A stretch of 64,000 nucleotides of DNA from Anagrus nilaparvatae (taxonomy: Eukaryota > Arthropoda > Insecta > Hymenoptera > Mymaridae): the NCBI GenBank assembly GCA_022575985.1, contig JAKSXM010000228.1, positions 496,001-560,000 on the forward strand, given 5' to 3'. This document shows, piece by piece, positions 44,960 through 57,037 of this stretch; positions within the stretch are counted from its first letter, which is position 1, and every line of letters starts with the position of its first letter. The position numbers and the translations under genes are program-made. Below the pieces are notes generated by a model. The model was not told the origin of the DNA, did no database searches, and saw only the letters and a program-made list of their open reading frames with translations.

Positions 44960-45800
44960 TAGAATATCATAGTGTTTTCGGGTACTATCATCTTCTACGT
45001 TCATGTGCTCCTGATACAAAATTTTAGTAAAGTTTATTAGTTGTCAATCTAAACTGCGATTCAAGGATATTATTTAGACATCATTAATAATGATTCAAGC
45101 TTAACGACCATATTTTTCTACTCTCCTAATATCTCTACCACCGTTCAGCCTATTGTGTTGTCTTACATTTTTATACTTTCGTTTCTAAACATTGAATTCG
45201 GCATTCCTAAAATAACTTGTAAACTATTGTTATTATTGTTACCGCAAATCGTCATTTTGCAATATTCTAAAATATTTATATGTTCCAAAAAATTAAACAA
45301 TTTGTTCAAAATATTGCAAGATTTTGATGGAAATTTCAATTTAAACAAAAGATCGAGTTGCTTTCATTCTAAAATTCAAAATTAACATCGCTCAGTATAA
45401 TTATCAAAATCTTACTTTGAAACATTTATTTAGATTTCTGAATTATTCAAAAATTACTATAATTCACTTGAAAGAAGTTATTGATAAATAAAAATTGAAA
45501 ATAATTTTCCAACGCAAATGAAAAGAATCGAATATATACGATAAAATAAGAAAAAAGTCAAAAAAAGAATCAAACACTATCTTACAATTGTAACGCGCGG
45601 AATGAAAGAAAAAAATTTGTAAAAAAACCCTAAAAAGTATCAGGAAAATAAAAGAACCATGTAAGTTCCAATAATTATCAGCTGTCAAAACGATATCCGG
45701 TGATTGATGTTTATAACCTTTTTTAGAATTTTGTATTAGGAGCACATAAGGACGCAGGAGTTGTATTATAGAAAACACTATGGATAGTTTTGATAGCACT
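44960..45800. mobile_element. ~840-bp inverted-repeat element
   Basis: The left arm reads CATAGTGTTTTC, then TATGTGCTCC-like and TAATACAAAATT-like words at about 44968-45030; the right arm at about 45715-45790 is its reverse complement (AATTTTGTATTAGGAGCACA, then GAAAACACTATGG). The words GTGCTCCTGATACAAAATTTT and TTCTCCTAATACAAAATTGT near 40090 show a further arm copy. Interior holds only short shadow frames. Confidence 0.65.
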
Positions 45801-48035
45801 ATTACAATACTACATATATGCAGCATAATTTTAATATGGGGGATTAAATTATAGACCCGAGACGCCTACATAAAATGTTGTAATAATTTGTATATTTTTT
45901 TATTACATTAAATTTAAAAAAAATAAAATTTTAATATAAATTTGCAAAAATTTAGTTAAAATTAAAATTTTATAAAACTTAGAATAAAATTTTCAGCTGT
46001 AAAGAGCTGTAAATTCAGTTTCATATTTAATTTTCATCGAATCCATTGTTGATAAATAATTTTTTATTGAATTTTCCATAGAAAATATACGATTTTATTT
46101 AAAATCATTGTATACGAATCTGCATAAAAAATCCTTATCATATTAAAAAAAAATTTTTTATTCTTGCAGAATTCTATGAGTACCTTATCAACAATCAATA
46201 TATCAAATTTATAACAATGACACATTTTCTGACAATGAAAGAAAATTCTGTAGTACATTAGATACGAAAACCAACATAGAATATTCTTATCTTCAGAAAT
46301 AAAGTTTAAATTGTCCATAACTTTAACTGATAATGCCAATTATTTTATTCAAAAAAATAAAAAAAAAATCCAATAAAAAATAATACGTAATCTTGTTATT
46401 TTAAAAAATATTTGAAAAATGCATTTATTATTTTTTCTTGTACCAAAAAGTATTAAGAAATTTTGTATAAAAGAAATTCTTTATTTTCCCTGAGGAGATG
46501 GACAAAGTCATGCAGCCAAAAAATTTACTTATTTTTATTACAGGTATAAAAAAAGGTACTTTTAATACTTTTCAGCACATGTGTTTAGATAAAAATAAAC
46601 CTTTTTTTCTATAAAAACATATCATAGCTTTGTCTTATTAAAAATATATCACTTTTTGGTACCAAAGCATAAAAGTTATAATCATATGTGGGTTATTTCA
46701 TGACAAAAAAATAATAAATTTTACTGATGCGTTACTTTATTATTATTATTATATTTTCTTTTGTCATATTATACCTTTTTTTTTTAAAATAAATACCACC
46801 TGGATTTTTTTATTGTAATAATATTATTATATAGTAAAAATTTCTATTGATAATATTCTCTTCTTTTTTATGGTATTCGTGAGAAATGATTTATGATGTT
46901 GTCTCGCCTTATGCTTGTGTATTATTATAGTTTTTTATATCAAATTATCATTTTTATTTTTTTTTATGATTAAACTAGAAGATTTTTAATTTTTTATTTA
47001 ATTTTTTAAATTGAGATATTAAAATTTTTCTTTTTGTGTTTTAATATGGCTTTCTTTGAATTTTTAGGTTTTTATTGTAAATCTATTGATATTGAATTAG
47101 ATAAATTTGTCAAGAAATAGAATTATGAGTTTTTTTATTCTTTATTTAATATTAAATTTAAAATTAATTTTGTTCTATTGTGTTACATAAAATACAAAAA
47201 TAAAATGTTCTTTCTTTCACTGCTTTTTAAAATCAAAATATTAACATAATAAAAGCAAAGATTTATCAGTGTTCAAATCGATCAAAGATTCCAAAAAGAC
47301 AATAATTTATTTGTTTTCGGATTATTTTATTAAACGACTTTAGATTAGGTACAATGAAGAAAAAAGATAATTTTTTATTTTTAAATTTTACGCACGTTTA
47401 CTCATTGTGTATTATTATTTGCTATTTTTTATTATTTTTTTTATTAAGTTTTTGAAATAAAGCGGCATGAAATTAAGTGCGCGTTTTAGTTGCGCCAAAG
47501 ATCAAAAGAATTTTGTGGATCGCGGAATGACCGCGAAAAGTCTGAACATAACCTCTTTTTTTCAGTTGTATACTTGTATAGTTGTATTCAATTAATTTTT
47601 GCAAATAATAATGGTATTAATAATTATTTAGGATAAAATTATTTTTGTGAAAATTAAAATTTCTGTGATATAATTTTTAAATAGACAAAGATTTATATAA
47701 TTAAAGTGCATTCATTATCAGCTGATGACTGTTGTTTGTTTACATTGTTTGATATCAAGGTGTTTGTCAATTATTTATATTTTAGAATAAGTCTCGAATA
47801 AGTAATTGTTTTGAATAATAAATATAAGTGATTACAATTTTTAACATTGATAATTATAAATAATAAAGTGATTGTGCTAAACATTTAATTTTATACATGG
47901 AGATCATGTCAATATTGTTATACCTACTGCATCCAAGTTTCCAGCCTGCTGATATTCTAGATATTTTAAACCATTTTTTAAACCTAGAACAATAGATTTG
48001 GGTTTGCTATTTAAACAAGTTTACAAAGTTTAATT
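45801..48035. other. gene-free stretch upstream of the 710-aa protein gene
   Basis: Mostly A/T-rich. A (TTA)n-like microsatellite lies near 46737-46755. A GC-richer patch at about 47470-47560 (GTGCGCGTTTTAGTTGCGCC, then GATCGCGGAATGACCGCG) could belong to the promoter or first non-coding exon of the plus-strand gene that follows, but this is only a guess. Confidence 0.35.
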
Positions 48036-48155
48036 GTAAGTAAAATATTTTTGATATTTATTTTGTTCTTTATAAATACAGTGTTTTAAATTTTGGTCCA
48101 GTTCACACGTTTGAGTTTAATTTAAGGTTTTCTTTACATATATCAATTCTTATAG
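48036..48155 (+). other. probable 5' UTR intron of the 710-aa protein gene
   Basis: A consensus donor (AATT|GTAAGTAAAA at 48036) and an acceptor (TTCTTATAG ending at 48155) bracket 120 nt that end 15 bases before the ATG at 48171. Confidence 0.6.
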
Positions 48156-48170
48156 GATCAAATACTAAAA

Positions 48171-50373
48171 ATGGATGCACTAGAAAAAGAAATTGAAACT
48201 TTAAATAATATATTATTTAATACTGAAGGAGTGAATAAAAAACTAGAAAACAGTATTTTATCGTTGATAAAAATTGCTAGAGAAGAATTATCAAAAAAAG
48301 AATGTATTATAGCTGATTTGAGAGCTCAGTAAAAAAAATTTTTTTCAAATATTCCATTACCCGCAAGATAATGTATTTATTAATTTATTTTGTTGCAGGG
48401 TAGATAATTTTTTACTTAGACATAATAACTGGGACCTAGTAAAATTCACAAAATCATCTGAAGTAAATGTTACTACTCTTAAAGATAATCAAAATATTAT
48501 TAAAGAAAAGAATGCACAACTTTTTAAGAATTATGTTATTCCTCGCAAACCTAATAAAACTAAAGAAAATGAATATTCTTCTCATAAGGATTCAAATCAA
48601 ATTCATTGCTCAGATAAAAATATAAAATTTCAATCTCCATCCATTGAAACAAAAGGTATTACTTTTAAAAGCCCTTCGAAGGATAACAAATATAAAAGAA
48701 GATTAAAATTTGACGATGAGGAAAATGGTCAAATTAAAAAACAAAAAAGTATAAATTCTGATATAGTTACAAAAATTGTTAAACAAAAGATTACAAACAG
48801 TATTAAAAAAAAATCCAAAGAAATTTCAGAAAATAATGAAAAAACAAGTTTAAAAAAAAACAGTACCATTTCTGGTATAGAAAATGAGAAAAATTCTTAT
48901 TTTACTAAAAATAATAATTATAAAAATTATGATAAAGTTAATATTTCATGCCATAATGCAAATTTGCAAAGAAAAAAAAAACATGAGATTCTTCCAGATA
49001 ATGTTTGTGTACATAAGAATGTACCTAACATTCAGAATTTAGATAAAAGAAAAAAATGTGAATCTCCAAATAGAAAGGAAAAAAAAATTTGTTCAGATGA
49101 AGTTAAAGTTGTGTTAAAAAAGATTGAGCAGATTGATAATAAAGAAATGTCAAGAAGTAACACAGAGAGTATAAAAGAATTTATAAAGTCTAATGCAGAA
49201 GTGTACAAGTATGATCAATCAAAAATAGGAAACAATGAAGTTGAAGAAGGAGAAATCACCGATGATTCTGAAAATGAATTCAGCAATCTAAATGTCAGTC
49301 AATTGCAAATCAATACTGAAAGTAAGAAATTCATAATTAATGGTATAAAAAATCAAATTAATGAAAAAAATGAAATTACAGAAGCCTTAAAAGTAAATGA
49401 AAACTTAAAAAATTTTCAAGGTTCAACTGATTCTTATGTTGCCAAAAATGACTTCACAGCTGATACAAAAAATTTGAAAGAAAATATGATTCAAAATAAT
49501 GAGTCAAGTGCTTTGATAACTAATGAACTTATTCAGCAAGAAAACAAAAATACAATGTCAAATAGTTTTATCTCTAAGGAAAATAAAAAAAATAATATAA
49601 GTCAGCATGAACCTGCAGAGATTTCTAAAATAGATATGTCTCAAAAGTTTGCTCAAGAAAATAACAATGTAAATAGCGTTGATAGAATATCAAGTGTGAT
49701 TGTTCAAAATGTACAATATCAAATACATGAATCTATTTTAGATAAAATTCTTCCTAACACTGAGAAGAAAATTGAAAGTTTAATTAAAAATTCTGATGAA
49801 ACAAAAGAATCAATTAAATCTCTAGATATCAAAATTGTGACTGATAAAACTTTGATAGCTGAAAATAGTTTACTACAAAAATATTTATGTAATGCCTTTA
49901 CCCCTTCAGTCTATAATGATAATAATATTACGGATTGTTCAAAAATAACAAAAAATTCAGATATTGTAACAGAAGCACTTAATTTATCTGCAGATCTCCG
50001 TATTTCTTCAGATGAAGATTCTTCAAGTGATGATGAAAAACTACAAATAAATGAAGATTTAAAGAAGAAAAATTCCAAAAAAAAGTTATCTGAAACAAAA
50101 AAAGTAATAAAATTAGATAATGAAATTATTCAAGTAGAAAATAAAGAAAAAACAGATAAACCAGTAATTAAAAATAAAGAAATAAATCCAAAAAACTATG
50201 AGGTTATGACCAGAAGTAAAACAAAAGGTTCAAAAGTTCCAGAAATAAGAAATCGAAAGGTACAAGGCACAATAGTTATTAATATTCCTAAACGAAGAAG
50301 ACCTGTTGTATTATCTGATAGTTGTGCCTCAGATTTCGTCGTTTTAGTTGATGAAAGAAATAAATACACATAA
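48171..50373 (+). CDS. large lysine/asparagine-rich nuclear-type protein, possibly FLASH/CASP8AP2-like
   Basis: Two coding exons, 48171-48328 and 48399-50373, give 710 aa in one frame (donor CA|GTAAAA, acceptor TTTTGTTGCAG; intron 70 nt). The first ~60 residues form a strongly predicted coiled coil (MDALEKEIETLNNILFN, then regular Leu/Ile heptads). The rest is charged, low-complexity and disordered in appearance, rich in K, N, S and E. It contains VEEGEITDDSENEF at about residues 334-347, an acidic serine cluster (SSDEDSSSDDEK) at about 593-604, and a basic C-terminal region (KRRRPVVLSD) suggestive of a nuclear localisation signal. A short coiled-coil N terminus, an EEGEI motif and a long disordered body recall FLASH/CASP8AP2, which works in histone pre-mRNA processing, but sequence is too low in complexity for a firm call. 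AATAAA words follow the stop at about 50419 and 50446. It is a single-copy-looking gene, unlike its neighbours. Confidence 0.8.
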
Positions 50374-53300
50374 TTTAAAATATTATGTATGATTCTTTTA
50401 TTGAATTATAAATTTATCGAATAAAATATTTTTTGAAAATATTTTATAAATAAAATAACTAATTAATATATATGAATTTTGGTACAAGAATTGTAATGAT
50501 TTTGTATCAAATTAAAAATGTTCAAATGTTTATGTTAAAGTAAATTTTATATTATTTAATGTAACGTCATTGATTTTAAAAACTGAATTAAAATTTTTTT
50601 TTGAAATTTAATTCATCAGAAATTGAACGAAAAAGCTATAGACTTTATTAAAAGAAACTCTAAAATATTGCATACACATTTCTAAAAGAAATAAAAAATT
50701 CTAGTAATTAAAAAATATTAACCTTAATTTTGCAAAATAAAAGAAAAATAAAATTGCATAATGAAAAAAAAGTAAAAGAAATGTTTATAAACATTAACAA
50801 TATAATATATCTAAAGTAGCAATCATTTAATTGACATATGCCTCGACATATGCCTACAAGCACAATTTTATAAGAAAAAAAAAAACATTTTATATAATAG
50901 GCGTATTAATTATTGCAATTGAAAAATATATAATATCATTTTTCACGATCCGTGAGAATCTTCAGATGCAATAACATTATGTTTTTTTTATAATATTTAA
51001 CATTTCTTTTTTTATAACATGTATGCGACACGATTGCATGTATACAAGTTTATTATTATACATTTTTTTTATTTAAATAATAAAAAGTTATAAATTAATA
51101 ATGTAAAAAAAAAACGTATATATAAATCTTTGTATTAGTAATAGAAAAGAATAATATTACATATTTTGTTATGTCGTGTACTTATTTTTTGTGTGTATTT
51201 TTGTTGCAAAAAAATTTATTTTATAACGAGCAAGTTTGATATTAATTTAAGATATATAATTATTGATGAGATTGTTATTAAGTTTTTTTTTTATTATTAT
51301 TGTATCTTATTTTAACATTTATTTTTAATGAATAAATGAATTTTATATTAAGCGACTAGGATTTTTTTATTTTTATCACTTAATGAATGCGAACATTATT
51401 ATTTATTTGTTAATCAAGATTTACACATAAATGTTATAGTATATTAATTTTTTTTGTTATTGATTAATCTGATGTTTGTGCTGTTATTTATGGTGATTAT
51501 CTTACAGATTTATAGTAATTTGTAATTTCTTATTGTAAAATGGACACTACAGTGTATAAGCAACTAAATTAAGAAATTCCTGCACACCTGTTTCTGTAAT
51601 ATTTACTCTTATAGTAATTACCCCTTTCACCAGTGGAATTTCAATTGTAAATACTAATAATCTGTTTTTGCGGCTACAGACAAGTTTTAAAATTTGGGAA
51701 TTTTTGCATATTGCTTTTAAGGATCACAAATTCAATTTTACAATATCTGAAATCTTTTTCTATTTATAGGTACTGCTGGTTGCTGTTCTTAAGGAGAAAT
51801 TTTCGTTTATAAAATTTAGTGATACTAAAATTCTAGTTAAAATTCAATTAGTAAAATTTCAATTTATCAAATATTTACTTATATTAGTTAAAATTTTAAA
51901 TTAAATAAAAATATAATTTGTAGCGTTTTTATTGGTCAATTACTTCAAGAACACTTTCCATTTCATTATTAGTTGGTTGGGATTTCACAAAAAAGCATTT
52001 AAAAATGTATTTACACATGAATTAGTATCAACAATACTGTATTTAAATTCAATAAGAACCCTAGTTTAAACAGGAGCATTAATCTACCTATGTTATTCAT
52101 ATAATTGAAACTGTTCATTCAATTTAATCAGTTTACGAAATATCTATAATGGTCCTCAAGTTTTTGAGTGTTATTGAGTACCATCGACATCTTTGACAAC
52201 TATATCCGACAATATCTTAAATATAAATTGAATTTTGAAATTGAAGTTTTGTATTCATTGTCTGAAGTGGTTTACAATTTATAATTTAATCTAACAGTCT
52301 AATTTTCATGCCTATATTCAAACTAATAAGATTTTCAAAAATTTGCTCAAAATCCAATTATTTGTGAAAATGGTTTTTATTTGAAATTTATTGAAAAAAA
52401 ATACGTGCACAAAAAAAATAATGAGCATTGGTCACAGAGCTAAACAAGTGTACGTTAGTCTCTTGAGATTTTCATTGATGTCAACTATAATTACATTTTA
52501 TGGTTTATTTACTGGAGGGCAAAATAGAAGTTTAGATATTTTGTTTTTTCATCTGTGTATTTTTGCAATATTAATCTCTTGATCCAATTATCTACTATTT
52601 TGCAAGATTCTGTTTAAATTATTTAATTTTTTATGACTTGAGGTTATTCCGGGTTATTCGCTTTTTTTATGTATACAATGTGCAAAAACTCAAGGCTTGT
52701 AAAAAGCTCAATTAACATCGATAAAAGCAGTTTAAATTATAATTACTTTCTAATAATAGACAATTCGAAATATTTCATAGTTAATTTTCATGAGAAAATA
52801 ATTTGAGAACATTTTTCTAAAAAATTTTATGAAATTTGAGGGCTTGGAATGCATGTGATCTGCAAGTAATAAAATTAAATCTAGAATGCAGTTAGGTATT
52901 TAACCGTTTATCTAAAATTTAAATCTTTGTCGGCTCGAATAGTTTTTTTATTAGTCCAAAATTTAATATAAAAAAATAACAAACTATACAAATTTCAAAC
53001 TAAAAAAAAAAATTTAAAGTGCATTTAAAAATTTTGTAGCATATTGCATTACACAAAAGCATCAAAAATATTTATCTCACCCTCAATTTCTTTTCTTCTT
53101 CAATTGTATTCAAAAAAGCTTTATTTTCTATTTAATTTAAAAAAAAAATCCATTCAAAAAAATTTCTGCACCCTCTGAAAATATTTTTTTTGTACAAATA
53201 TTTTTTTTTTATTCAACGCATCGGAGTAAGGCACGCGACCTAAATGCATAAGATGAATTAAGAAGTGAAAGAAGAGTACACACAGAAGGTGGAGGATAAG

Positions 53301-53500
53301 GAGGTATAAATATAATAATTGAAATAAAAAAAAAGGATCAAAAAAATTTAATGTAGAAAGCCGGGTATTTATACACAACTATGTTAAAAAAAAAACAGCT
53401 GCCCTGTGACAGCTGTTGCAAGGACGTGTGCCTTATTGCGCGTTCTTTCAACGAGCGAGAAGATGAAAATCACCAGGTGCTTTCTATATTATGTGTTCTG
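50374..53500. other. gene-free stretch after the 710-aa protein gene
   Basis: Begins with its 3' UTR. The remainder is AT-rich without a convincing gene. A short GC-richer stretch at 53395-53490 holds CAGCTGCCCTGTGACAGCTG, a small palindrome, of unknown meaning. Confidence 0.35.
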
Positions 53501-53929
53501 TATAAAATACTAATCTTTTTATATGTTACCTGAAAAAAAAAAATTATGTATGAAATTTATATTTTAAGATACCGATATGACAATTATAGGATTGTGTGAT
53601 GAATGAATTGCTTATAAATTCAGGAATTTTATCGGTATTGTAGATTTTGGTTTCTTCAGTATTTTTATTTTATTTTTAAAAGAGATCAATTTTTTTTTTT
53701 TATAAGAGTTTTAAATAATTTTTCATGTGCATGATTTTTTTTTTATGTGACATTTAAATTATTAATTGTACGTTCGAGTTTAAAAAATTTATTGGAAAAT
53801 ATGTATATGCATCCTATCTTATTTATCGGTATTTATTGTAAATTTGCATTCAATAAACAAAAAACAAAATTAAAGTTCGCATAAATACCAAATATTGAAA
53901 TTTTTAAAAATATTTTTGAAATTAGCGAA

Positions 53930-54190
53930 TTCTGAACTGAAAACGAAAAATTTGAAACGAAATCCCATTTGCTATTAGCGGATCTTCATTTCATGCTGAA
54001 ACGATTGCAAATTACTTCAAACGTAAGTTTCCGCTCATTTAGGATATGTGCTCAGCAATATGAATAATTTAAAAAAAAAATTTTTTTTAAATTTTTTTAC
54101 ATTTCAACTCATTTTTAATCGTTGAAGTAAAAAATCAAAATTCCGATATAGCTACAAACTAAATTCCGCTTGGCGCTAGCAAAATTTCGA
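53930..54190. repeat. fragment related to the 30-31 kb foldback element
   Basis: AAACGATTGCAAATTACTTCAA at about 54000 (in shortened form) closely matches GATTGCAAATGACTTGAA in the left arm at 30255, with further weak similarity (TGCTATTAGCGG against TAGCTAGCGGG). It appears to be an old partial copy. Confidence 0.45.
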
Positions 54191-54544
54191 TATGATAAAG
54201 CACCGTGTTCCGTTGGTTTTGAAAATTTTTTTTTTATTTTCAATTAATTTTTCTTGTAATATTTAACAAAAATTTTGAAGCAAACAATTTGAAACATAAA
54301 CTCTATATAAAGTTATTTTTTCTCAGCTATTTTTCGTACTATTTTTGAAAGATTTATAAAATTTGTTGTGTAATTTTACTATTCATGTTTTCATTACATC
54401 CAGTTAGAATTTAGTATGCACCATGGGTGTAATTAAAGCTTAGAGAATTAAAAAAAAAGTCAGAAAAAAAATTGGTCAATACTTGAGGCCTTTGCTGCAT
54501 AATGTATACATTTTTTCTCTTGAAATGAGACCAAAACATTCTTT

Positions 54545-55122
54545 TCTATTATGCACCCCAGTATTCAGGAAATAGTATATTACGATCCATGGCCAGAAAA
54601 ATAAAGAATGTCCGCACGTAAATTAACTTCCGAGGCGAAGCCGAGGATGGTACTTTTTTTATGGCCCAGGGTCGTATACGATTTTTCTGTACAGTAGCCA
54701 CGAAAGTACGATTTCCTGGCCGCTGCGCGGCCAAGGAAATCTAAATTTCTTGCTACTATCTCAGAAAAATTTTATACAGCCCTTGTCCATAAATAAGGCT
54801 GAGTCCAGACATAACGCGTTTCGCATGCGATAATGAAAAAGCGTGCGATTTTAGTATAGGGATTCAATACATTTTAACGCACGCTTTTCATTGTCGCATG
54901 CTTATCGCACTATATCTGGACTCAGCCTAAAGAATGCCCCAAATCGCAGTTTACCATCCTCGGCTTCGCCTCGGAAGGTAATTTACATGCGATTTGGGCC
55001 ATTCTTTACTTTTCTGGACACGAGCCGTAAATATACTCTTTCTGCATCAGTGGCGAGAAAAAAAGTCTTTTTCGGACGCGCAGCGGCCGGGAAATACGTG
55101 CTTTCTGGCCGCTGACCAGAAA
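54545..55122. repeat. GC-rich hairpin repeat, copy 3, with nested MITE
   Basis: Two hairpin cores (about 54604-54655 and 54931-55006) with CCGAGGCGAAGCCGAGGATGG and its mirror. Outside them are GAAAGTACGATTTCCTGGCC and GGACGCGCAGCGGCCGG blocks, shared with 17740-18415. A 131-bp MITE at 54797-54927 splits the spacer between the cores. The order and spacing of blocks match the 17.7-kb copy, so the whole ~450-bp unit, without MITEs, is the repeat. Confidence 0.7.
54797..54927. mobile_element. 131-bp MITE, ends GGCTGAGTCCAGAC, TSD TAA (PIF/Harbinger-like)
   Basis: Inverted arms of about 60 bp: GGCTGAGTCCAGACATAACG and, mirrored, CACTATATCTGGACTCAGCC; both contain GCGTGCG and GCATGCGA-type words. 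Direct repeat TAA lies at 54794-54796 and 54928-54930. The related copy at about 18025-18034 (CCATAAAAAAAGAATGC) shows the site without the insert. TAA duplication and GG-starting ends fit PIF/Harbinger. Confidence 0.85.
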
Positions 55123-57037
55123 TAGCTAATTTTTTTTTTTTGAATTTCGATCTTATTTCAAATAAAATTAAAAGAAAAAATTTTAACTTTTTATTTCTTA
55201 ATTTAAACTCTACAATTTTTCAACAAAAAAAATAAATACATATTCATGACTTTACGCCTTTTTCACATGATACACAACTTTTTACCATAAAAAAATATCG
55301 ATTATAAGCTAGAATTTATTTTATAATTTAATGCTTGCAATTTTAAAATATAATACCGACTGTGGTTTATATTTTTCAACGTTGCAGACTTGAAAAACTC
55401 ACAGTAATTATATATATCCCATATACTCATTGTCGGTTATACACTTGACGCATACAGTAAAAAAAACTGAAGAATGAAAAGGAAGAAGCGAAGAGAGATC
55501 CGGAAACGCATTCCTTATATTCTGCGGGCGGTTTAAACCTCCGGCTAATTTTTTCGTTACTTTCTTGTCTTTTTCATTATTATGTGCACGATCACGTCTT
55601 CCGAAAAGGTGCGTCTGTAAAAATAAAATCTTACAAGTGCATACCAGGTTGTTTTATTATTATTATTATATTAACTACTACTTAAAAAAACTCGACGAAC
55701 ATTTGGCGACAAGATTCATTTTCCAACGCGTATATTTACTTTAAAAAATTTTTAATTAATGATTTGAAAATAAAGTTAAAGAAAATTACTAATCATTATT
55801 TAATAGCAATTGTAATTATGTAATTTAAAAAATATAAAGAAATTGTTTTTTATTACAAATAAAAAAATGCTTGATTAATTATTTAATTACTTACATTGAT
55901 TACGAAAATAAAAAATTAGTTAACATCGTTAAATAATAAGGAAAAAATAATTAAAATTAACGAAAATTTGAAACTACCATTACGCCTACAATTTTTCTAA
56001 TAATTGCACAAATAACGAGTATTATTATTTATTATGTAATTTATCAATACGTGTATAAAATATTGAATTTTTTAATGTAAAAAAAGTAAAAAAAAAAAAA
56101 TCAAGTTGTGCGTGTATAAATCATTGTAATGTAACATGTAATATTAATTAATTTATAATAGCTGGTTTATGCATAAGAAATTATCATAAATTATTAGATT
56201 AATTGATATTTTATTAGTTTATTTATTGAGTAAAAAGTTTATAATCATATAATTTATTAAGATTTTGATAATAAATTTGATTTTGTATGTATTTTTATGG
56301 GTGAGTTACTGTTGGCGCAGGTTTTGGATTTTTAATGATTTTAAATTAATTTTAAGTTTTATATTAAAGGAAAGTTGTTTGGTTAGATTGAGAAAAGAAT
56401 GCAGTGAGAAAAAATATAAAAGTATTTTTTCATTAATTTTGCCTAAATTAGTATGATTTGAAAATATTAGATTGCTTAGGGCAAAATTTATTGATCCTGG
56501 ATCTTGCATAAGATATATGCAGTAGACGCAGAATGTTAAAATTGGACTCAGAAATTCTAGGAACGCAAGTCCTTTTTTGATTTTTGGACGCAAAAACTAA
56601 AATCTACAAAATTTTTTTATTTGGTCATACAAAAAAATATTAAGCTATAATGCAAGGATCTTCTAGGTTGAACCCTATATTTTCCTCAAATTACTTAACG
56701 CCTGTGAGTAAATTTGCCAGAAAAGTAGATAGAAAACCAGTCAATGTTGATGAATGTGATAAATAAATGGTACAGTTTTTTATTTTGATAAGAAAGTAAA
56801 TAACGGAATCATTTATTTCTATCAATAACATATAGCACAGAAATTTTCTTTAACAGGCATTATCATGCAATTACAAGCTTTAAATTTTACAATTAAAAAA
56901 ATTCATAGAATTAAAAATAAATAAATAAACTTTAAAAAATCATATATATTACATACATTTTTATGATACGAATAAACAAAATAAATATTATTAACAAATT
57001 CTGTAAAAAACCTATTTCTCACAACAAAACACAAATA
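55123..57037. other. gene-free spacer
   Basis: AT-rich DNA. A patch at about 55480-55620 has higher GC (GATCCGGAAACGCATTCC, GCGGGCGGTTTAAACC) and could be a promoter or an old repeat. (TTA)n microsatellite near 55655-55672. No gene recognised. Confidence 0.35.

Noticed and set aside
45155..46339. Several 60- to 120-codon open frames on both strands
   Set aside because: They lie in or next to an inverted-repeat element, overlap each other and show no domain, signal or splice pattern.
54549..55115. Open frames in the GC-rich repeat at 54.5 kb
   Set aside because: Same reason as above; some peptide similarity to the 17.7-kb frames reflects the shared repeat.
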